A stretch of DNA of 64,000 nt from Scilla litardierei (Eukaryota > Streptophyta > Magnoliopsida > Asparagales > Asparagaceae): the NCBI GenBank assembly GCA_030789695.1, contig CM061142.1:798177258-798241257 (forward strand), given 5' to 3'. Below the pieces are notes generated by a model. The model was given only the letters and a program-made list of their open reading frames with translations, ran no database searches and was not told where the DNA came from. Made by a program: the position numbers and the translations under genes. Of the stretch, positions 11,161 through 22,779 are shown in pieces (position 1 is the first letter of the stretch; every line of letters starts with the position of its first letter).

Positions 11161-11849
11161 GTTGTATGATTGACGATAAGGGATATGTTAGGATAATAAT
11201 TATCAATGTAAATTGATCTCTCCCCTTGTGGATAATTAGATTAGTCGATGACGGAAGTCAGGGCTAATCCAGGGGTTTCAATCCTTACATTTGATCCATA
11301 CTATCGATGTGGCTGACAAAAGTCAGGCATCGATTAGAGCTCTCCTAACATAGATCCTAGTCCTAATCCATGGAAGTGGCGTGGAGGAAGATTGAGGACA
11401 TTCGTCGGACGTAATGCACCTAATGTATACCGATGCATCAACGAGACTTGACATCGTATAGGTTGGGTAGTTCTATCATTGCATCACAAGAGTGGGAGGT
11501 AGGAATAACATAAGAGAATATCCAATCATTGCATCACGAGAGTGGGAGGGGTAGGAGAATGCTCTTAGGTTAGACGACCTCTCCCGAGTCCCATGAATTC
11601 AACAACCGATCGACCCAAGTCAATCTGTGTCCAATCCACAATTGGGTGAAACCTAGCACTAGATTCCTTTTATTCTACTTATTCCTCCATATTCTATACA
11701 TACCCCATATATCCACATGTAGCTAACCACGGCTTAGGATTGATCTAGTACTCAATCATCCAATCTCCCTACAGATGACCCATTAGCACTATGACGACAA
11801 CCGTGCGCTTGTGGTTATAAATATATAAAACTCCCAACAATAAGCACTG

Positions 11850-12382
11850 GAAGTAAAATTGTTTTTGGGTCACTGGGAGATAGGAGAGCTTTGAGGATGG
11901 GCCCATCCATGTCGATGAGCGGGTGCCTCACCAGTTCAGGTGGCCCTGTAAGTGGGAATCTGACATCATTCTAAAGATTGCTCAGACGAACGAGCTGAGC
12001 TAATGTGCATGGATGGATGCACGTCCTACTGTCGACAAGTCCAACGACGTACTGTTGTTGGATCAGGTGTTCCATTCACTGTAGATCATGCCTACAAAGA
12101 AAGATAGGAAGCTCAGTGAGGCTACACATGCTACTGGCAAGTACCAGCCTAAAAGTTAGCAACTCAAACCTATCTCTTCATCTCTAACTTCCCCTTTTCT
12201 CTTTGCAGTGAAGGGAAGATTCAATGTGGACCATGCTGGAAAGAGTTGAGCCTTCCACACCGTCCGGGAGCAGAAAGTCGCCGCCTGTCATAAGGGAGCA
12301 AGGAAAAAGGCCTATGCTGGGAAGGCCTCTGCTGTTGCTCCAAGGAAAGCAATGCCCCTAGTCGCCTGACCTCAGTGGTGGG
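11850..12382 (+). pseudogene. Antisense accessory gene remnant of element H, part 1
   Basis: A degenerate plus-strand segment with no long frame. It is assigned by position: it lies opposite to the gag strand of H and continues at 13808 after the solo LTR, whose 5-bp flanks match at 4 of 5 positions. Only scattered basic stretches remain. Confidence 0.4.
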
Positions 12383-13196
12383 TGTTGGGATCCTGTGGAT
12401 GGTCAAGTAGATACTAGAGGTGTGGTGATTAGTATCTCAATAAAACTTAAAAATTCCCTTTAATAAATCTACCTAGAACTACAAATGGAGCTGCCCAAGT
12501 AAGTTCAAATCAAAAAATAATCTTGCAATATAAATATGCACATCGAAATTAAACTCAATTATGAAAGATAAAGAGAGGCAAAGAGATTAAGAGATTGAGA
12601 GAGCAAACCAAATCCAAATACAAAATGTACCCTGGTTCGGATACACAAGTCCCACTTGCCTCCTTGTATCCTACTCCAGTAACGCCCAAGTCCCACTTGA
12701 CTTAAATCCACTATTTCTCAAAATAGTTACACTTGCCTCTTCCAAAGAGGTCTTTCTTACAAATTACTTCTCAAGAAAAATCAAACTTACCACCTCAATC
12801 CTTTGAGAATTTTCTACTTACACTTGATAAAGAAAGAATACTCTTTTCCTATACCCTTGCTTGAAGTTTTAGAGTGTGTGAAGGCTATGGTGAGGATCTC
12901 CTAAGAATGAAGAAATTGAGAGCTTTGTGGAGATCTACAACTTTAGGCCAATGATTTGAAAAACAATGAAGAATTTTGGCCTTGAAGGAATTTTGTGCGT
13001 AAAAGCTTTTGGGCTAAGAACTGCTCTTTTTCTCTTGAAAATATTAGATATTAAAGTTCCAATAAATTTCACACCAAACCCTTATTCATATAGCCCAAAT
13101 TATGCAGAAATTTTTTCCTAAAATACCCTTCAAACGGCTGGAAAACGAGGGTAAAAATGAAAATGTTTTATGTTGTGAATCAATCGTCAAGTCAAA

Positions 13197-13345
13197 TTAG
13201 TCGACTAAAATCAGAAAATAGTCGACCACATTGTTAAGATTAGTCGACCTCCATGTAAGAATTAGTCGACTACTTTGGGGTGCAAGGAGTAAAGTTCTTC
13301 TCCCATTCAAATCAGTCGACTAAAATCAAAAATCAGTCGACTACT
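13197..13345. repeat. Palindrome array, family F (TTAGTCGACTAA)
   Basis: Six copies of variants of ttagtcgactaa and tcagtcgacta in about 150 bp, about 100 bp upstream of the TATA-like box of the minus-strand LTR. Confidence 0.85.
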
Positions 13346-13454
13346 TTTCTGAAATGGGGTTTTAAGCTTTAAAACTTTGTGAAAGTATTTCAAAATAATT
13401 TTATACTTTGGAAATATGATTTAAAGAGTTTTGAAAACATTTTGATGCTATTCT

Positions 13455-13477
13455 TGTGTGTGTGCGCGCGCACGCGC
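13455..13477. repeat. Alternating purine-pyrimidine tract (GT/GC)
   Basis: About 23 bases of strictly alternating TG and CG steps inside the solo LTR. Such tracts can adopt left-handed DNA. Confidence 0.8.
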
Positions 13478-13807
13478 TTCTTGCAAGGCTTTGCAAAGCT
13501 AAATAAAATGAAGAAAAATACATAAAATAAATACATTGACGTCCAAATCTTCTTCTTCTTTATTCTTGATTTAGCTCTAATGGTTCATCCCCTTGCTAGC
13601 TCATCACGCCATCCTTGAGTGCATGTCTTGGTTTCTCTTAAGCTTGTGAGCACTTCAAAGGCTTGGCTATCATAAGTTGATTTTCAATGTTCCATAGGAT
13701 AGCTTGAATGACATAATACTTATACACAATACTTAATGGAGATATCAATACCATATTATGTTGTTCATCATCAAAATAACCACGAAGTGGAGACTCAAAA
13801 AACAACA

Positions 13808-14440
13808 ATGGGGAGAAGAAAAGGCGACTTCAGGGCTCCAGTCCGAGGGCACTCCGTTGCTCTCACGATCATTCCACATAGAGAGGGGCCTTCCACTACC
13901 ACCATACCGAAGAGTGAAGTGACAGGGCCTCTTCTGGTGGCCACTCGAGTCAAGAAATGATGACGACGATGAAAATGTCACTCTAAAAAGGTGGAAATGG
14001 AAGAAGATGGAGGTGGGAGCTCCTGAGCCATTGCATGGGGGGCTTATTCCATAGGAGGCCGCTAAGACTTCAAAGAAGAAAGCCAAGGAAGTGACTGTTG
14101 AGAAGGAGGCTGACTAGTGCTCGAGCTCAGCTCAACTTGAAGTAAGACCAGTGGTGGGTGAGCATGGCAAATGCTCGGGGGCGAGGCAACCGTCCATATG
14201 GGAGAGGATGCTCCCCCTCATGATCAAGGAGAAAAAGAAGGTGAGCAGTCTTCTTGACCATGTTACTAAGGGGTTCTTTGAGGCTCTGATGCAGCTGAGC
14301 TAGGTAAACCCTTCCTTTGTAACATGTACCAAAGTTCCAAGCTCAGGCCCTAACCTTATTTTTTTCTTCTAGTACATGCCCAAGAAATGGTGGATCGCTA
14401 CTTCCATGTTTATTATATGTTGAAGGAGCGAGTCCAACTT
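13808..14440 (+). pseudogene. Antisense accessory gene remnant of element H, part 2
   Basis: A lysine-rich segment (near 14060-14110) is followed by a stretch near 14190-14300 and then, after a likely 69-nt GT-AG intron at 14304-14372, by a segment reading HAQEMVDRYFHVYYMLKERV. The intron size and place match the 71-nt intron of the intact antisense gene at 4091-4021. Several stop codons break the frame. The copy ends where another LTR begins near 14450. Confidence 0.5.
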
Positions 14441-14449
14441 TCGCACTAG

Positions 14450-15250
14450 CCCCTTCATACGATAGATGACCAATTCTCAGGCGCCTGTAATTTGACAAGC
14501 GACTAAAAACCTCTCATCAATCGAGAGAGAGGACTTAGATCGGAGAGGAGAAGCTCTGACTTGCAAAGTGGGTTGAAACCCAGAAAATGCAAATTACGCA
14601 CTTTGGCACACAGACGACTGGAGAACAAATCCCTGGCGCCTGATGGAATACATGTGCCTATAAAATAAACAGCAGTCATCTATTTTCAAGAGATCAAGAA
14701 AGAGTCAAGAAATGTTGGCTTGAGCTGTGTACACTAGTCGGCTGTAGAAGGCTGGCCAGGCGCCTGGAGGTCATTTAGTCGCATGTCCTGCCTTCAGAAG
14801 TCGACTATAGGAGAGCCAAAAGCTCCATTTTGAGTTTAAGGCATGGTGAACTTATTAGGATGATTTCTATGATAATCCTAAGGCTTACTAAGATGGAAAA
14901 TGCATATGCATGAATGAGTTAATCCACCTATCAAGGCATTACATTAAACATATGCTCAAAAAGAGAAAAAAGCAAGCAAATGAAATTACATGGATTACAT
15001 TGCTTCCCTTATAATCTAAGCTTCAACCTTGATGCTCTTCATCATCTCCAAGATTTGGCACTCCTTGAGTCCAAGCTTTGGCATTGCTCATGTTAATGTC
15101 AATACTTGCACCAAGCATTTAGTCTCCAAAAATGATATTCTTCATTTGTTAACTATGAGACTAAAACATGAGAGACATTAGCAACAACATATGTTGTTGT
15201 GATCATCATCAAAATAATATTGGTATGAAACACCAATACCTAATATATCC
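14450..15250 (-). repeat. Sirevirus-like LTR fragment (family I)
   Basis: On the minus strand, near 15210, it has ATTTTGATGATGATCAC as in other Sirevirus-like LTR starts here, then a long U3 with three copies of CAGGCGCCTG variants (14478, 14633 and 14756) and a weak TATA-like tattttatagg near 14655. The usual LTR end is missing, so it is truncated. An 18-bp palindrome lies at 15182-15199. Confidence 0.55.
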
Positions 15251-16380
15251 GACACGGTCGTTTGTGAAAAGCCAAAAGACCGTGTCGGTCATGTCTCCAG
15301 CTCCTACTCCTTTGATTGGTTGAACCTCTTCGCATCCCTGATCGCTCCTCAAACTTTCATTCTCGCTCATGGATCCCAAAATTCCATGTTTTGACTTAAA
15401 ACACATTAAGGAAACCCAAAGTATAAAAAGAAACAAAAGTGGAAGAAATGGTGCGAAAAGTGTGGTGGAGTGGTATGAAGTGCGAATGAAAACTATATGA
15501 AAAAGTTATATAATAAATACTCATCATCTATTGATTGAGAAAGAGTCTACAACTCTGGACCTGATCTATTGCAACCTCAGCCTGAACCTATGAGGTTGTA
15601 GTGATGGGATTCTATCTGTGACATGGATCTGCTAGGCATGGCATAACTAATGGTGAAAGTAATCTGAACCAGGATCTTGGAGTTGTAGTCGCAGGGGCCC
15701 TAGCTTGGGCTGAATGTTTTGTTGGTGGTAGCACAACTGGAGTCGTGTGCTTCTCACCCCAGCTGGGTTCTTAAGGTCGAACCAGCCAGGCCTTAGCCTG
15801 AGTTAGGGGCTTGGTTGGACTTAGCACTATCGGGGTCATGTGCATCTTTTCAGAGATGGGACCCTGAGGTTAAACCAGCGGAAGCCCCAGCATAAGCTCG
15901 GGGTTAGGCTCAGCATGACCGGGGTCGATTGATGTTTGACAAAACTGGGACACTAAATTCAAACTAGCAGAGACCCTAGCCTAAGCTAGGGGCCTCCTTT
16001 AGGGGTTTGGATCAGCACGACTAGTGTGAGTTCTATGTGTCAGTTTGAACGTAGCATGACCGTGGGCTAGCCAGAGGTCAAACCTATGACCATAGGATGT
16101 GCTGGCTGATTTTGAATATAGCGCAACCATATGTCGACTAAATGTCATAGCTGTAGCCCTGGGATATGCCAGCTCGGGCCCTAATGTAACTTGTGGCATG
16201 GTTTGGACATAGCATAACCATGAGCTAGCCAGAGATCAGAGCCTTAGCCATGTGCTACATCAGCACAGGTCCCATCATATTTGGTGACCAGGTTTGGACA
16301 TAGCATGACCTTGTGGGGTAAAATTCTAGATGTTATAGCCGTTGACATGGGCTACGCCTGTTGAGTTTGGACATGGCATA
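15251..16380. repeat. Decayed tandem-like repeat region of element H
   Basis: No gene. From about 15600 to 16380 a phrase like tttggacatagcatgacc, followed by gggctagccagagg, recurs every 100-130 bp with much divergence. It sits between protease and antisense gene, the same place as the 55-bp array of element G. At 15249-15288 an 11-bp perfect inverted repeat (ccgacacggtc and gaccgtgtcgg) flanks an 18-base loop. Confidence 0.55.
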
Positions 16381-17237
16381 ACCATGGGTTGGCCAGATGT
16401 GCGAACAGTTGTTGGAGCATGCACTCCTTGGCCTCTGACTGGATGCTCTCGAGTACCCTAACCTCATGTGCATTAGGGAATTTGACAAGGAGATGATATA
16501 TAGATGTCACTGCACATGTTGCGTTAAGGGTCGGTTGCCCTATGATAGCATTGATGTACTAGGCTAGTTAACCATGAGGAAGATAACGTTGCACACTGGT
16601 GGCACGGTGACATGCCAAACTCCACTTGGAGGGAGACCATCACCTCTAAGACTAGCTGAGCTCATGTGAACCAAAAAAGATTGGTGTGGACGGGCTACAT
16701 GACGTCGCTAATTATCCCCAGCTATCGGAACGTGTACATATTGAGGATGTCAACAGAACTCCCATTTTCAATCAGGACATGTCATACCTTGTAGTTGGCA
16801 ATCGGGAGGTTGACTACAATAGCATTATAGTGGGTTTGGTGAATCCTTCTTGCTTCAACCTCAGTGAAGAGTATAGACTCCTCAGACAGCCTGAGCTGCT
16901 TTGAGGCCCTCTTAGTGACGAAAGAGTCAAGATCAGTTGGAGGTGAGTGTGCCAGACGAGTGAGGACCTTCTCTGCATGGTTGGATAGTTGAGTTATGTT
17001 ATAATCGACTGTGGTGATCGGACCAAAGATGAGGTCGATTGAACTGGATGGGCCGACGATGCCTATGCCCTTGTTCTGAGACCATTCAGCTTGGCCTAGC
17101 TCTCGAGCTTTGAACTCATAGAGGCACCCCCTCTAGATAAGGCACTCGATCTACTCACAGAGGACCTTGCAGTCGTCGATGAGATGGTCGTACCCACAGT
17201 GGAAGTCGCAGAACTTGGTCTTGTATGTCTTGGGATC
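16380..17237 (-). pseudogene. Element H gag C-terminus and aspartic protease (decayed)
   Basis: The minus strand reads a Tat-type gag zinc motif (FCDFHCGYDHLIDDC, from about 17215), then near 16750-16870 a protease stretch with IENGSSVDIL in place of the usual VDNGSSADIL, then near 16400-16540 AIIGQPTLNATCAVTS and a KECMLQQL-like tail. Stop codons interrupt it, and the catalytic aspartate is read as asparagine or lost. It is cut at 17237 by the truncated LTR of element D. Confidence 0.7.
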
Positions 17238-17473
17238 GTCAACCCACCTACTCAATTCGCACTAGCGATGATGCTTGGCCCATGTCACTCTTTCTTTATT
17301 TTTATATTTTTTAGTGTAATCACCCCTTCTCTTGTTTCTATCCGCGTAGCTAACTAGATACACGGTTAACCGGTAATCATACTACTGCCTCCCTGTGTTC
17401 GACACCCGCTGCATACGACTCGTATTACTCACGGTTAAATTATAAATATCTTTTGCATCGTCTGCAAAGATCA
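17238..17473 (+). repeat. Remnant of 5' LTR of element D
   Basis: About 235 bp, roughly 85 percent identical to 21716-21948. Both contain cttggcccatgtcactctt or a variant and end in a tctgcaaag-type sequence. The sequence upstream switches abruptly to minus-strand gag of element H. Confidence 0.75.
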
Positions 17474-17479
17474 ATCAAA

Positions 17480-17497
17480 TGGCACCGTTGCCAGGGA
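17480..17497 (+). other. Primer binding site of element D (tRNA-Asp type, degenerate)
   Basis: tggcaccgttgccaggga differs at two positions from the tggcgccgttgccgggga of element C, which matches the 3' end of plant tRNA-Asp. Confidence 0.75.
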
Positions 17498-18235
17498 GGC
17501 ATTCGGCTTGATATCAATTTAATTGTGTTTCTACTAGACTACACATAAAAACAAATAAAAGAAAATTTGTACCCTCCACCTATGCTACTTGTTGTTCACT
17601 GACGATCTTTATTTAGTTCTTCTATCCTTATAGCCAGGTGAACTTGGAGTCACGATGCGGATGCCAGACGGAACATTTTCATATAATTATGATGTCTCGG
17701 AAAATAATGTTGCTCGGATGGGAGCACAAAACCAATTTTTGCAGGTTGCATGTAACTGCGGGATGTGCAGTCTTCTAGTGCATGCCACAAACATCTACAC
17801 ATACTATGCCATCCCCCATGACCCACCCCCACATACCTACAATCCTTGCCCAACCCACTCCCATCTAGGTCCTCCGCCATATTTGCCTCTGCCGGAAGCC
17901 GAGGAAAGCCTTATAACCAAGATGGAATATTTTATGGCGACGTAAAGCTTATCCGCCACTCCGTGGCTCGGTGGAGGAGAATCCACTTTTATAGTAGAGG
18001 ACACCCATTGGCCCAATACGTCAACGGCCACATACACTACGGGAGGTAATTTATTTGCGCAAAACCTTTTGTTTTCTAATAAGTTTGCCTATTCAGTTGC
18101 AGGTGGCACCATTGGCACATCTCATGCCAATGATGTCATTCCGAGCTACGCCCCCACAATAAATAAAAAGCCTCATGGGGTGTTAGCAAATATTGAGGGG
18201 CTCCTGACCCAGTTTAGAGCTGAAATAAGATAGAT

Positions 18236-19024
18236 TTGAACGGGCAGGAGCGAGACACCACAATTGAAGAGCCCGTGCAAACCTTTTCTTTTTGTCAGGT
18301 CCCCGAGTTAGAGCCATCCACGAGCATCGAGGAGACTACGATGCATGTGCACGCCTTCAAGGAGTACATGGGTTTGACCACAAGTGCAATGACCGATCTC
18401 ATCTTGCCTGAGCCATGTTCTCCCCCATCATTTGCACCACTACAGCTCCTCGCCCCACCAGAGCTCGAGCATCACCACATCGATCAGGGAATTTTCCTAG
18501 ACTCTGATTTCTCTATATCTGAATCTTATGCTTTATTTCATTCATTCATAGATTCAAATATTTCCGACGCAACGTGTCTGCCGTAGGAAACAAGTACATA
18601 TCTACTTGAGGCATGCTTGGTTGTGCCAGCACCTGACCAGATAGATCACGATGAGAACAATGATCTAGTCATACACCCCGAGTGTAGCGAAATTCCTCCA
18701 GGAAGTATTCATCAACTTGCTTTAGATTTTCTTTTGCATTTTGATGATTATCCCTGGACTAATTTCATTGGTGGTAATAATTTTTCTCGTTGGGCCGACA
18801 TGGCTCGTACCCTACCGGTTAAAGGTGGACACCTTCAGGGAATGCTGGGAGTCGTGTTGCTGGGGTCTTATGACATTCACGGAGTAAAGCTGCTAGCTGA
18901 GTCACGAAAGCAGCAGGTAGAACAGATTCCTGCACCAATAAAGATTAAGGATCTGCCTTTTGATCAGGTGTATCCTAATCCAGTAGTGTTGATATTTTAC
19001 TTGATTTCTAGTGTAGTTTCTTAA
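18236..19024 (+). pseudogene. Unrecognised reading frame pair in element D
   Basis: Two adjacent frames (18236-18586, 116 aa; 18617-19024, 135 aa) share the same phase and are separated by a single TAG with no shift, so they probably were one protein. The product is acidic and proline-containing and has no motif I recognise. By position after the PBS it corresponds to the gag region, or to the conserved leader protein of the element, but it lacks a zinc knuckle. A shorter frame at 17655-17945 precedes it. Confidence 0.35.
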
Positions 19025-20540
19025 TAATCCCGTCTCCTCTCGATTAGCGAGAGGAGCGTATTAGTCTTTAGATTTTTCTTTCAATAAATCTCTTCATATC
19101 TTATTTGCCTCACACATTTTCTATTTTCCACTTAGCTCCAATTTCTACACTAGCCTCCCAAGTACACTTTAGCCCCTATTTTTTCGCATAACTATTTCAT
19201 TTGGGGATATGCTTCACTCTAGCTTGGAGGAGACTCTCCCGTGTGCTCCACATATTCCCTTGCACTTAATGACATCACATTGCATTTTCATTTCCCCTAT
19301 CTTACCCCATCCACCCTCCCCTACACATCTTTTGCCCTTATCTCATGGTCCCCAAGCATTGAGGAAATGCTTAGTTTAGTTTGGAAGAGAGGCGTTTCAC
19401 ACCTAGCTAGGAGGAGCTACCCACTTTTCTGTTTATTTTTCAAAATTTCCATCCCCACTTCACTTTTCTTTTTTCCATTTTTCACCATTTTCCATTGAAA
19501 TTATAGGAGATGACCCCTCTAGGAGAACCACATTCCTGTATCCATTTTGCATATCCTTGTTTAGGGTCGGTTTTTTTCGCGTGCACACTTATTTCTTTTT
19601 GGTGGCACATCTTCCACACACACATCCCCCCCTGATTTCACTTCTAACCCTTATCTGTGGTGAGATAGTGCTAGCTTCCGTCTCTTTTCCGATAGTTTAG
19701 GCTAGTGTTTAATCAACCCTTTTGCCACGCAAACTTAGGCTCTTCCGATTCGATAGACTTAGCTCAATAGAGTTTGGTTTTGTTTTTTTGGATCATTCTT
19801 CCCTATACCATGATGTCGGCGTGTTAAAAAGAGAGAGAAAAATGTGAATACATAAAAAGAGAAATATCAAATAAATGCACCGTTTTCCTTACTTGACCGA
19901 GTAGCCAGGTCTCCGGGTCTCAGGAATCTCTGAGATTCGCGCCGAAAGGTGAGGTTTGGGGGAGTGCATGAAAATAAGGGGTTTTAGATGATTCGAGGGA
20001 ATAGGCCCGAGGGTTCCCTTTTGACCCAATGCACTAGACCCATCTGGGTCGGAAGTCATTGACCGAAACCTCGCTACCTGAATCGCCTAGACCCTACAAA
20101 AAAATAGTGAGAAAAAAGAAGAATAAATGTATGATTATGAACATGCCTGCTACCATAGTATAATGAAAACGGCCTTGTCTTCCCAAACCTAGAGAGATTT
20201 AGCCTCTATCTTATGCCTTTGCTATTTCTGCCTTCGCGAGTGTTGAATTAGTGTTGATTTTCTCTAGTCTAAGCCTACTGAGAATTCTTGATTCGTGGTT
20301 AACCCTACGCGGATATGTGCTTATTAGACCCGACGTCGTGAAGATGGTAGTGTTCTAGTCCCCTGCCACGTTGGGCAAATTTGGTGCATGTGTAGGAATT
20401 GATCCCTAAACCTTTTTTTATGCATGACCTGTGCGCATGCATGATTCAAGAGGGCGATCCTCAGATTTCTCCTGACAATCTCTCCCCGTACTCTATTCTT
20501 ATCTTGCTCGGGACGAGCAAGAGTTTAGCTTGAGGGATTT
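19025..20540. other. Non-coding 3' region of element D
   Basis: No gene. It is T- and C-rich and ends with gggacgagcaagagttt and gcttgagggatttTGTTAG. The same closing arrangement (ctcgaggacgaggaagagtt, then gcttgggggattTTGACG) precedes the 3' LTR of element C, so this tail is shared by the two Athila-like families. The gcttgagggatt tract at 20528-20539 is the likely polypurine tract. Confidence 0.5.
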
Positions 20541-21948
20541 TGTTAGGCCCATTTTACACACCTTTTCCACTATTTTCTTCTCGCATTTTCCTTATTTACT
20601 CCATAGAATTCTCGTTATTTCTCCCATTTTTACATGTTTTTATCCATTTGATGCGTTGGGTATGTATTTTGTGTATTTTAGGTAATTCACATGTAAACAA
20701 TGTCAATCTATGATTTGTGGAGCTTGGGAGAGATAACGGTGAAGATTAGTGAATATCGGAGCTAAATAAGGGGAGATACTGGCCAAGAAACAGGTAGCAC
20801 GGATGTGCATGCAAACGCACGGCCGTGTCATATCATGAGGCCAAGGGAGGAGCTACAGCAACATTTGCATGGCTGTGCTGATTTGCTGCACAGCTGTGCT
20901 AATTCTTCTGCAGAAGGCTGATTGCTTCTCCTGTAGACAGGCGTCTTGCACGACTGTGCTGCCTGTAGCTGAATTAGGCCTAAAGAAGGATCAACACGGC
21001 CGTACCGACTTGTGGCACGGCCGTGCTCGAGGCAGCGGCCGCAGCCGTGCCCTAGCTTTTTTGGCGATTGCACGGCCTGTCGATTTGCAGCATGGCTGTG
21101 CGCCCTTATATTTTCGCCTGTAGTATAAATTCTTGTGAGCGAATTGGGAGGAAGAGATTCTTTTCACTCAGGATTTTTAGGGTTTTCTCCCCCATTGGGG
21201 GCTGTTCTTCCTTGTAATTGTAAGACTCTTTATTTTACTTGTTATGTAATGAATTCATGTTTGCTTTTAGTTTAATTTCATATTTATTGTCTTTAATTTC
21301 ATTTCTCTTGCGTTTGTGATGTTTTCCCATATTTTTTGTTTGTCTCTTGTTGTGATGTTAATAGAGTATATCTTTGTGTCTAGGGCTTAGCAAAACCCTT
21401 GTGTAGGTTGTTTATGTGGGTGGACCGTCCCAAATATCATTCCAATTAGGGTTTTGGTCTTAGGAATAGGCTTGGATGAGCTTAATTCATCCCGCTTCAT
21501 AGCTGAAGAGGGTTGACTATCTAATGCTAGGCACCGACCAACCGTCGGGCACACTCACTAGAATCGCCACTACCATAGTGTCTAACTGACCTTCAAGGCT
21601 ACAGTAAGGGATCCAACCTATTCTTCGAGTTCTCTGATGGTTAGACATTAAGCGGACAAGGATTGAGCTTTGACTATCATCTAGGGCTACGACCCGCTTG
21701 CTCGAGAAGCTAGGTCAACCCACCTGCTCAATTCTCACTAGCGGTGACGTTTGGCCCATGTCACTCTTTCTTTATTTTTGTATTTTTAGTGTAATTACCC
21801 CTTCTCTTGTTTTTATCCATGTAGCTAACTAAATACACGATTAACTGGTACTCATACCACTTCCTCCCAGAGTTCGCCACCCGCTGTATACATCCGTGTT
21901 GCTCGCGGTTAACTTTTAAATATATTTTGCATTGTCTGCAAAGGTTGA
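20541..21948 (+). repeat. 3' LTR of element D
   Basis: It starts TGTTAGGCCC after the purine-rich gcttgagggatt, carries a palindrome array (20795-21105), a TATA box tataaat at 21124-21130, and ends near 21948 where minus-strand gag of element H resumes. Confidence 0.8.
20795..21105. repeat. Palindrome array, family D (GCACGGCCGTGC)
   Basis: About ten variants of gcacggccgtgc and gcatggctgtgc (for example near 20815, 20868, 20890, 20946, 20994, 21015 and 21092) in 310 bp, ending about 20 bp before the TATA box of the LTR. Confidence 0.85.
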
Positions 21949-22779
21949 GCAAGCTCGATAAAAGCGAGCTAGGAAAGCTATGTTGGACTCGTCTGGGCCC
22001 TGGTTGATGGAAGCCTGGGACTCGGGGTATTTCTTTGTTACTTTCTGTGTAGTAAAGTGATATAGGAGCCACCCTCGAAGGTCAGTGAAAGAGCTGAGCG
22101 ACCCCTTGGGCAGATTCCTAAATCACTGTAGGGGCACCTCAGTTAGGTAGCTCGAGAAGGTCATGCACATCAGGTCTGAAGGATGACCCTTCGACTCTAT
22201 GTACTAAACGTACGTCTCAAGGTTCTCGATCGGGTCGCCCACCGCGGTGTACTTTGGGATGTCATCCTTGGAAGGAAGACTGTAACCACTATAGGCACAC
22301 CCCAGTTAGGCAACTCGGGAAGGCCATGCACATTAGGTCTGAAAGATGACCCTTCGACTCTATGTACTCAACGTACGTCTCATGGTGCTCGATCGGGTCA
22401 CCCACCATGGTGTACTTTGGGATGTCATCCTTGGAAGGAAGACTGTAATTCTGTAGATAGGAAGAGCTCAGAATAGAGGAGGTGAAGGGCGAGACAGAGT
22501 GAAAACTCGTGTCTTTGAGAGGTTCGATGTCATCTTGCCGAAGCGAGTTGATCTGTCGCTGTGGTTCGACAATAAGTTCTGCCATTGAGAGATCATGAGC
22601 CACTCACCTCACATTGAGCCTTTGATTGAGATCAACTGCATGGACCTTCTTCACTGTTAGGTGGGAATGCAATCTTTGCTTGGAACAAGCGATGGACTTC
22701 TGTTACATCGGGTGACGATAGCTTTTCCCTTGTTATTGTAGTGTGCTTGGTCATTGCTTCTTGATTCTCTAGTGTTGGA
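21949..22779 (-). pseudogene. Element H gag, middle part (decayed)
   Basis: The minus strand reads Tat-type gag: a KDDIPKYTAVGDPIENLETY stretch, SKGHPSDLMCM, and a NLPKGSLSSFTDL block typical of the retrotransposon gag domain. About 120 bp holding the KYT...GDPIE segment is present twice (about 22195-22275 and 22355-22450), a tandem duplication. Stop codons interrupt it. Its 5' end continues at 46172, beyond element A. Confidence 0.75.

Larger units (their letters stand above)
9195..11840 (+). repeat. Probable Athila-like LTR (family E), interrupted by a hAT element
   Basis: No coding sequence. The layout matches the other Athila-like LTRs here: a pyrimidine-rich start, a palindrome array (9583-9896), a leader region with gggtttctagggg, and a long 3' part ending in ggttataaatatataaaactcccaaca, similar to the LTR end of element D. 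No partner LTR, PBS or matching target duplication was found, so it is probably a solo or truncated LTR. Both borders are estimates. Confidence 0.45.
12383..13807 (-). repeat. Solo LTR, Sirevirus-like copia (family F)
   Basis: On the minus strand it starts TGTTGTTTTTTGAG, passes ATTTTGATGATGA as in the LTRs of A and B, has a palindrome array (13345-13197), a TATA-like ctatatgaa (plus 13085-13093), and ends accatccacaggatcccaaca, very like the LTR end of element B. Flanks are gtggg and atggg (4 of 5). No PBS or coding sequence adjoins, so it is a solo LTR of 1425 bp. Confidence 0.8.
17238..21948 (+). mobile_element. Athila-like non-autonomous element D, 5' LTR truncated
   Basis: The end of the 5' LTR (17238-17473) matches the end of the 3' LTR (21716-21948). 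A PBS-like tggcaccgttgccaggga at 17480 resembles the tRNA-Asp PBS of element C, also six bases after the LTR. The internal region has two weak frames and no recognisable RT or integrase. The upstream 1.2 kb of the 5' LTR is missing, together with part of the gag of the host element H. Confidence 0.75.

Noticed and set aside
9195..11840. Exact borders and target duplication for LTR E
   Set aside because: No TG...CA pair with matching 5-bp flanks could be found, so borders are left as estimates.
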